Positions 21,521-26,705 of a stretch of DNA of 26,705 nucleotides are shown piece after piece. This stretch comes from F23-D06 sp963603365. GTDB lineage: Bacteria; Bacteroidota; Bacteroidia; Bacteroidales; WCHB1-69. Each line of letters starts with the position of its first letter. Position 1 is the first letter of the stretch. A program made the translations under genes and the position numbers. The stretch lies in the NCBI GenBank assembly GCA_963603365.1, contig CAVCMI010000032.1, positions 1 to 26,705 of the forward strand. The letters run 5' to 3'. Under the pieces are notes generated by a model that saw only the letters and a list, made by a program, of their open reading frames with translations, had not been told where the DNA came from and made no database searches.

Positions 21521-24500
21521 AGTTTTTGACCATTAAATTCGACGATATTACCCAATCTATCTACTTTAAGCGGCAGACAAATTTCTTTGATCATTTCTCC
21601 AGTAATTGCCCTTTCGTTTTTTGATTTAGGACTTCTAACGCCATATTCATCTTGAATAGTAAAGAAATCATTATTCCCAAATAGTTCTTTTTGTTTTTTC
21701 TTATTCATTGTGAATATGGTGCTAGCAGAATATGCAGGTATGAAATCTGCCATTAAACCACTTCCACTAACAAATTTATAAATCCGCTTTCTATCTATAG
21801 ATGAAACATTGACGCCGTTTTTTAACTCTTCGTCGGTTGGTAAATATACCAAATCGTTGGGCGAAAGCATAAACAGCAGATGAGCCGTTGTGGCAATCGT
21901 CCCGTTTGATTTCAGTTTTTCGTCCACATCGTTTTTCCATTGCTTCCCTGCTTTTTTCTGGCTATCAATGACCATATTTAGCGGAATTGTGGCGTATGAA
22001 CGAATTTTGGAATAGCCGCCATTATCATCGATCTTTTCAGATTCGTAAATGGCAAAGAAAAGATTGGTGCCTTTGGCTGCCTCGACAAACTTTGCCGATT
22101 TATTGCCCTGTTGTCCAATGGCAAACTTGTCGGCTTTCTCATAAAGGCGTGCTTTTAGAATTGGTTTGTGATTTTTTCCACCATTTAGGGTCTTGATATT
22201 TCGGTTCATTTCGTCGATGCCATCGGGCGAGAAAGCCAATTCAGGATTGTCGTCTTTTGCGTTTAAGTGGGCGCGCAATATCTTTTGAATGCCTGTGTCC
22301 GTAATGGATTTTATTTTCTCTTCGGCTTTCTGCAAGTTTTGTGCGTCGGAAAATATCGAAACCAAATCTTTCCGCGTGGCAAAATAGCGTTCTTTTGTCT
22401 GCTTTGTAAAATAGTACACCTCAATTTTCGCAGTATTTATGTCGGACCACACATCTTTGTTGTCTTCAAGATATTTCTTGATATATTTAGCGTCTTTATT
22501 TTCAGAAAGCAGTTCCAGAATCTTCTTTTTCAACTCTTTTTCGACAATGGCTTTGGGATTTTTCAAGGCTTCGTTGAGCGACACGCACTTTTTCATACGC
22601 AGGTTTACTTCGCCAAACACTGTATCCTTGTGCATCGGTTTACGAATAGCCAAATTATCTCCTTTTTCTTGCTTAAACAATGCTTTTTTGCCATTCTCGT
22701 CGTAATGCTGGTAATGGTTGGTGGTTTTGTTTATTACACGCAAATTTTGTTTGAAGCTTACAACAATATTTTGCAAAGCCGTGTATGCATCTTGCGTGAA
22801 AGTGTCCCAAGGTTTGCAAAATTCCTTGAAAACATTTTTCTTTTCGCCATCGATTATAGTTTGCTCCAATCGGCGTAATTTGCATTGTAGTTGATAGCGG
22901 TTTGCGTTATATTTAGAGTGTGCTGCCTCGTTGTTGAGTAAATTTACATGGTCGCGTGTGGCGCAGGCTATCACTATGGCATCCATCGCATGATGTCGGT
23001 GGTCAATGCGTTTTTTGTTGAATCCCTTTTGCAATTCAATGGGCATATTTGGGATTGTATGACCTTCGGTATTCAACGCTGTAAAGCAATCTCTGCCTGT
23101 CAGTTCATTGAGCCGTTCGAAACGCGGTAAAACTATTCTATTCCACACATCGTTCATACCCCAATCTTTTTTCAGACGATCGGTGATTTGCCCATTGACC
23201 GAAATCAGATGCTTTGAAGTTGCTTCAGGTTCGTATTCGCCATTGGGCAATTTTTCGCGCACAATGTTCGACAACAACGCTTTTACCACTTTGCTGATGT
23301 AGCGGCTGTCGTTCAGTTGGCGGGCGATGAAATCGTCTGGAATGTCTGTCAGAAGCAACTTTTTCATTTTCGTACGATTGTGCGAATAATTTTCTTTGAC
23401 AAACTTTTCGTATGTATCAACCGAAAGAATTTCGACTTCTTTTCCTTGGCTAATCTGCACTTTTTCGCCATGATGACCTTTGATAAATTCATAGCCAAGT
23501 TTGCTCCCTTTCAAGAGATTCACTTCTCGCTCACAAATCACCTTGTTGCTGAACGAATCATCGAAATAGCGCGACTGCGGAATGACATGTTCAATTTCGT
23601 ATGCAGGTGTGAAAAGTTTAGAAAGCGGAATTATCTCGCCTGTATATGGCGAACGGTATTGTTGTTCGAGCCAGCATTTGTATCGAATGATTTCCGATTT
23701 TGAGGGTTGGGCTGTTTTCGAGATTTTGTTAACAAAGTCGTATTCCTTGTCTTCTTTCGACAGGTTTTCGAGTGCATACTCTTCGTAAATTCGTAAAATG
23801 TCTTGCTGCGACGGCGAATACGATCTGACATTTTCAATGCCCATTTCGGGGTTCATAAATTCTGCGAGCAGGGCTTTGATGCGCAGATTGGTGTTCTCAT
23901 TTTTGGCGATATTTTCCGTCATTTTCTTGCGTTTGTCGGCTGGATTTTTCATTTCACGACCGAGTTCCACATGAATTTCGTCGATGTGGCCTTCTTGTTT
24001 CCAAATGTCGCGTACGGTGCGAAGCGTTTCTGTAATCACCTGTTCCACAATAGGATTGCGCAACGAGTGTTGTTTGAATGCCTTTAAGTAAGCGTCTATA
24101 TCTTCGGGTTTTTCCCATTTGGCAATCTCTTTAGTTTCCGAATGGCGATCGTACACCACATAGCAAGCGAGCCACAAAGGCAATCCTCTGAAATGTTCAA
24201 TATCGGTCAGGTTGATTGCTTTTTCGCGCACTCTATCCTTTATGTTTTCGTCGTATTCGCCCGTGATAATTTTGTCGATACGCTCCTTGGTCTTTTGGTC
24301 AATACTATCAAGTTTCCAATACTTGCCCCTGCGCATCAACGGGAGCAATTTTTTGATCGCCTTTTCGGAATAAGCGCCATACTCTTTTTTGAAGGGCTTG
24401 ATTTTGGCAAACGCTTCAATAAATTTTTCAGATTTGGGGAGTTCGTTCTTGTCGGCATATTTTTTCAGTGCTCGTCCGAGTTCGTTCTTGTCGTCGATGG

Positions 24501-26238
24501 AGTAAAGTATGTGCCATAGTTTCTTTTCCCATTCATTGTCCAAAATGGCCTTGATGTCGCTTTCATTGTCCAAATTGTCCTTGATGTCGCTCTTTTTCAG
24601 AGCCGAAAGAATCGCAGCCCGAGTTTCGTTGCACGGATACTCTTTGTCCTCAACATAGTTCCAGCGGTATGGATATTGTTCTTGCCCTTTCGCTTTTTTG
24701 AAATTGAAATATTTACTCAATAGGGTGTCTTGTTTGATAGAACTCCTATCATTTAGCCAGTCGAAAAGTTTTGTGTAATCGTCGTCATTTGTTAAGAATT
24801 CGGCTGTAACATCTACATCGGTTTGAAGTTTATCCGACGAAGCCTTCCCGAACAAATCCAACTGGCCGTCGCTGACGATTTTTTCTCTTTGATAAATTTT
24901 TAGGTTTTGAACAAATTTCCACAAACGAAATTCTTGATACAACGGATTCGACTTGGCGATGCATTTTATTGGACGCTCGTTGCCTTCTTTGTCGAAATGC
25001 GACTCGTATGGGCAATTACTTATCAACGATTTTTTGGTTTTGAGCGGTCGTTGATAGAAAATGATATCGTTGATGAACAGATTGGCAAAATCTGGCTTCG
25101 CAATGTTGTTCCGATGCGCCTCGTTGTTGGGATACAATTCTTCGACGCAGGCCTTGTACAAATCTTCATTTTGTAGTTCAGGGAGTAGTTCTACCTGCTT
25201 TGTGAGAATTTGCATTAACTCATCTCGATAATATCTGCGTTCGATGGTACGAACAAGTTTGCTGATAATTTTCTGATTAGGATTTGTCTGAAGCGCATCG
25301 TAAATGTAACAACCGACGGTCTTTTGGCTGTCGTCAATATCCGCTTCCGTTTTCTTTTTTAATAGAGTCCAATCGTCGTCTTTGGGTGCACGGAATGAGC
25401 GTTTTATATTACCGTCTTTATCTTTTTTCGGGCTACCATCTTTTTCGAGGTCCGTCGTTACAATAAACTCTTTGACTTTTCCTTCCCAATCCAAAGGCAC
25501 ACGACTTGTTCGGCGATATATCATGCCATTTTCCAAATAGATATTAAACCAAACATCGTCGCCTTTCTTTTCGTCTGTTGCCTCAACTTTTATAACCTTT
25601 TGGGCAAGAAATTCCACCAATTTATCGTCTTTTTCCTCCTCTTCTTCGCCACGCAGTTGATAATAGCCGCGTTTTTGGTTGAAATTTAGCAGAATCCATG
25701 CCAATTCTTCTTTTGTAATGGCTTGTCTCAATGCTTTTTTACGCAAGTAATAAATGGTCCAATCGTATGGTATCTTTTTGTCATTTTCCAACAATTCAGG
25801 GTGATGTTTTCGAAAATCAGCAAGCATCTTTTCGAATGAGTTTTGAAAAATAAACTCAAATTTACCATCGGTGGTCTTTCTCCAAGGCAATTTTGGTTCA
25901 GAATTTGCCACAAATTTACCATATCGGTCGAGTTCTTGGGCAAAATGTTCGGGTAAAAAGCCGAGCAAATTTAACACACGATGCAAACGCTCTCTGCGCA
26001 ACAAACACCTTTCCCTCAAGCGACGATTTCCACGGAAATCCGTGCGTTGTGCCGTTTGAGAAACAGATTCTCCACTATCAAATTTGCCCAACACGGCATC
26101 GTCCATCGGAATAATCCGAGAACCAGCCGCACTGATTTCAGACAAATTTTCTTTACCTGTTTCGTCTGTAGAGGCATTCACCACCGCCCAACCAATGCTG
26201 TTTGTGCCTAAATCGAGTCCGAGAATTTTTCGTGCCAT
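21517..26238 (-). CDS. cas9: CRISPR effector nuclease Cas9, type II-C, large form
   Basis: 1573 aa RNA-guided double-strand DNA nuclease. RuvC-I is KILGLDLGTNSIGWAVVN with D9, RuvC-II is IHVELGREM with E758, HNH is YEIEHVIPQSRYFDDSFSNK with H884, and RuvC-III is HHAMDAIVIACA with H1083 and D1086, so both nuclease centres look intact. An arginine-rich bridge follows RuvC-I (RGNRRLRERCLLRRERLHRV). The start at 26238 begins MARKILGLDLG; the open frame extends 99 codons upstream, but that part crosses the tracrRNA gene and lacks family similarity. At 1573 aa it is longer than most II-C enzymes (about 1000-1450 aa as remembered). Visibly more AT-rich than the flanking genes, consistent with lateral transfer. 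Confidence 0.97.
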   Translation of the reverse strand: MARKILGLDLGTNSIGWAVVNASTDETGKENLSEISAAGSRIIPMDDAVLGKFDSGESVSQTAQRTDFRGNRRLRERCLLRRERLHRVLNLLGFLPEHFAQELDRYGKFVANSEPKLPWRKTTDGKFEFIFQNSFEKMLADFRKHHPELLENDKKIPYDWTIYYLRKKALRQAITKEELAWILLNFNQKRGYYQLRGEEEEEKDDKLVEFLAQKVIKVEATDEKKGDDVWFNIYLENGMIYRRTSRVPLDWEGKVKEFIVTTDLEKDGSPKKDKDGNIKRSFRAPKDDDWTLLKKKTEADIDDSQKTVGCYIYDALQTNPNQKIISKLVRTIERRYYRDELMQILTKQVELLPELQNEDLYKACVEELYPNNEAHRNNIAKPDFANLFINDIIFYQRPLKTKKSLISNCPYESHFDKEGNERPIKCIAKSNPLYQEFRLWKFVQNLKIYQREKIVSDGQLDLFGKASSDKLQTDVDVTAEFLTNDDDYTKLFDWLNDRSSIKQDTLLSKYFNFKKAKGQEQYPYRWNYVEDKEYPCNETRAAILSALKKSDIKDNLDNESDIKAILDNEWEKKLWHILYSIDDKNELGRALKKYADKNELPKSEKFIEAFAKIKPFKKEYGAYSEKAIKKLLPLMRRGKYWKLDSIDQKTKERIDKIITGEYDENIKDRVREKAINLTDIEHFRGLPLWLACYVVYDRHSETKEIAKWEKPEDIDAYLKAFKQHSLRNPIVEQVITETLRTVRDIWKQEGHIDEIHVELGREMKNPADKRKKMTENIAKNENTNLRIKALLAEFMNPEMGIENVRSYSPSQQDILRIYEEYALENLSKEDKEYDFVNKISKTAQPSKSEIIRYKCWLEQQYRSPYTGEIIPLSKLFTPAYEIEHVIPQSRYFDDSFSNKVICEREVNLLKGSKLGYEFIKGHHGEKVQISQGKEVEILSVDTYEKFVKENYSHNRTKMKKLLLTDIPDDFIARQLNDSRYISKVVKALLSNIVREKLPNGEYEPEATSKHLISVNGQITDRLKKDWGMNDVWNRIVLPRFERLNELTGRDCFTALNTEGHTIPNMPIELQKGFNKKRIDHRHHAMDAIVIACATRDHVNLLNNEAAHSKYNANRYQLQCKLRRLEQTIIDGEKKNVFKEFCKPWDTFTQDAYTALQNIVVSFKQNLRVINKTTNHYQHYDENGKKALFKQEKGDNLAIRKPMHKDTVFGEVNLRMKKCVSLNEALKNPKAIVEKELKKKILELLSENKDAKYIKKYLEDNKDVWSDINTAKIEVYYFTKQTKERYFATRKDLVSIFSDAQNLQKAEEKIKSITDTGIQKILRAHLNAKDDNPELAFSPDGIDEMNRNIKTLNGGKNHKPILKARLYEKADKFAIGQQGNKSAKFVEAAKGTNLFFAIYESEKIDDNGGYSKIRSYATIPLNMVIDSQKKAGKQWKNDVDEKLKSNGTIATTAHLLFMLSPNDLVYLPTDEELKNGVNVSSIDRKRIYKFVSGSGLMADFIPAYSASTIFTMNKKKQKELFGNNDFFTIQDEYGVRSPKSKNERAITGEMIKEICLPLKVDRLGNIVEFNGQKL

Positions 26239-26311
26239 AGTGTTATTGTTTTGAGAGTTTATATTTTCAATTATTTTCAATTCCACAAAGTAAAACATTT
26301 TTTTGGAAAAG

Positions 26312-26343
26312 TTTGGTAGAACAAAAATTTTGCTGTATCTTTG
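26312..26343 (+). promoter_or_regulatory. tracrRNA promoter
   Basis: TTTG (26312-26315), 20 nt, TATCTTTG (26336-26343). The box sequence and the spacing equal those inside each CRISPR repeat. It diverges from cas9, whose start is 74 nt away; a possible weak cas9 -7 element on - lies around 26286-26293. Confidence 0.8.
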
Positions 26344-26348
26344 CCGTA

Positions 26349-26437
26349 CAAAAATTTGAAGCAATTCACAATAAGGATTATTCCGTTGTGAAATCATTAG
26401 GTTCCCCCATCGACCTTCATCGGTGGGGATTTTTTTT
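26349..26437 (+). ncRNA. tracrRNA
   Basis: The anti-repeat (26349-26372) contains GCAATTCACAA, a perfect 11-nt complement to the start of the repeat (TTGTGAATTGC). Beyond it pairing continues through TTTGAA and AAAA with two single-base offsets, giving a bulge as in known crRNA:tracrRNA duplexes. Next comes AAGGATTATTCCGTTGTG, a short stem (GGA/TCC) typical of the nexus in Bacteroidota type II-C tracrRNAs, and last the terminator hairpin. The length of about 89 nt and the place directly beside cas9 fit. It guides Cas9 together with crRNAs. Confidence 0.93.
26405..26437 (+). terminator. tracrRNA terminator hairpin
   Basis: CCCCATCGA (26405-26413) pairs with TCGGTGGGG (26420-26428) with one T-G wobble, loop CCTTCA, then eight T (26430-26437). 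Confidence 0.92.
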
Positions 26438-26593
26438 GTAGAAAGTGCTGCCGCGGTTGCCAACACACGGCTCACCCGATAAATATAGGGGATTAGTGTT
26501 TGTTTTTGATATAAAAGCCTTTGTTGCATGAACAATCAAGGACTATTAGCATTTATTGCTGTCCGCTAAAACTTTTTGAACCCGTAAAAGAAA

Positions 26594-26623
26594 GGGCTGG
26601 ATTCCTCGCTTGGAATTCAGCCC
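26594..26623. terminator. Hairpin upstream of the transposase start
   Basis: GGGCTGGATTCC (26594-26605), loop TCGCTT, GGAATTCAGCCC (26612-26623): 12-bp stem with one G-T wobble, followed by TATTTGTT. It may block readthrough into the transposase. Confidence 0.7.
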
Positions 26624-26662
26624 TATTTGTTACTTTTGTTTTTGCACATAAAAAAAGCAACT

Positions 26663-26705
26663 ATGAACAAAAGTACACATTTTATCGGACAGCCGATGTA
26701 TGGTC
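26663..26705 (+). CDS. 5' end of a transposase gene, IS4-type (DUF4372-like)
   Basis: Only 14 codons are visible (MNKSTHFIGQPMYG). The opening M-N-K-(S/G)-x-x-F-x-G-Q-P-(M/I/L)-(Y/F)-(G/N) is typical of Bacteroidota IS4-like transposases with an N-terminal DUF4372 domain, as far as I remember the family. It follows the hairpin and -7 box above. The rest lies beyond the window. Confidence 0.5.
   Translation, partial: MNKSTHFIGQPMYG

Larger units (their letters stand above)
26558..26705 (+). mobile_element. Left end of an insertion sequence, cut by the window edge
   Basis: The putative terminal inverted repeat begins near 26558 (GCTGTCCGCTAAAAC). A 12-bp hairpin (26594-26623) and a -7-like TACTTTTG (26631-26638) precede a transposase-like start at 26663. 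This arrangement, with a hairpin guarding against outside transcription, is common in insertion sequences. The right end is outside the window, so the boundary is tentative. Confidence 0.55.

Noticed and set aside
26239..26535. 99-codon N-terminal extension of cas9
   Set aside because: It crosses the tracrRNA gene and its promoter, and the family starts at the KILGLDLG strand, 3 residues after ATG 26238.

Overview
The window reads as a Bacteroidota (probably Bacteroidales) chromosome segment. Three things point there. Promoters have the Bacteroidota form: a TTG/TTTG box, 20 nt, then TATCTTTG. The first bases encode the tail of what looks like a type IX secretion sorting domain. The CRISPR system is the long-repeat type II-C kind seen in this phylum. 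Because a phage block lies inside the CRISPR array, with both joins exactly at repeat edges, the contig may be partly chimeric.

Layout. (1) 1-8185 is host core DNA, all on + : a 3' gene fragment, an orphan GldA-like ABC ATPase, a molybdopterin-oxidoreductase-like protein, SppA, a steroid-5-alpha-reductase-family membrane protein, MurF, AnmK (4-nt overlap with murF) and a TonB protein. (2) 8207-9386 is a CRISPR segment of 16 identical 46-nt repeats with 29-30 nt spacers. (3) 9387-19875 is a GC-rich phage block with every gene on - : a terminase large subunit lacking its N-terminus, a lower-GC three-gene cargo, a portal-like protein, lysis and structural genes, and a tail-fibre gene lacking its C-terminus. 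(4) 19876-20148 holds four more copies of the same repeat. (5) 20256-26238 is the - strand cas9-cas1-cas2 operon, AT-rich compared with the rest. (6) A tracrRNA gene lies on + beside cas9, and the window ends in the start of an IS with a transposase.

How the parts work together. Cas9, Cas1 and Cas2 are translationally coupled by start/stop overlaps, and no csn2 or cas4 is present, so the locus is type II-C. The tracrRNA anti-repeat pairs with the 5' half of the repeat, which fixes the crRNA orientation as + . Each repeat carries the same TTG-N20-TATCTTTG promoter as the tracrRNA gene, so each spacer could be transcribed from its own repeat. Array and cas operon converge on a bidirectional terminator.

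The main oddities are the 10.5 kb phage block occupying one spacer position, a family of near-perfect palindromes (half-site GTAGAGACGATGTG) in the gaps between phage genes, a repeated CGCTGGGACA/promoter module flanking the cargo genes, and a group of spacers that appear to target glycine-rich phage coding sequence.
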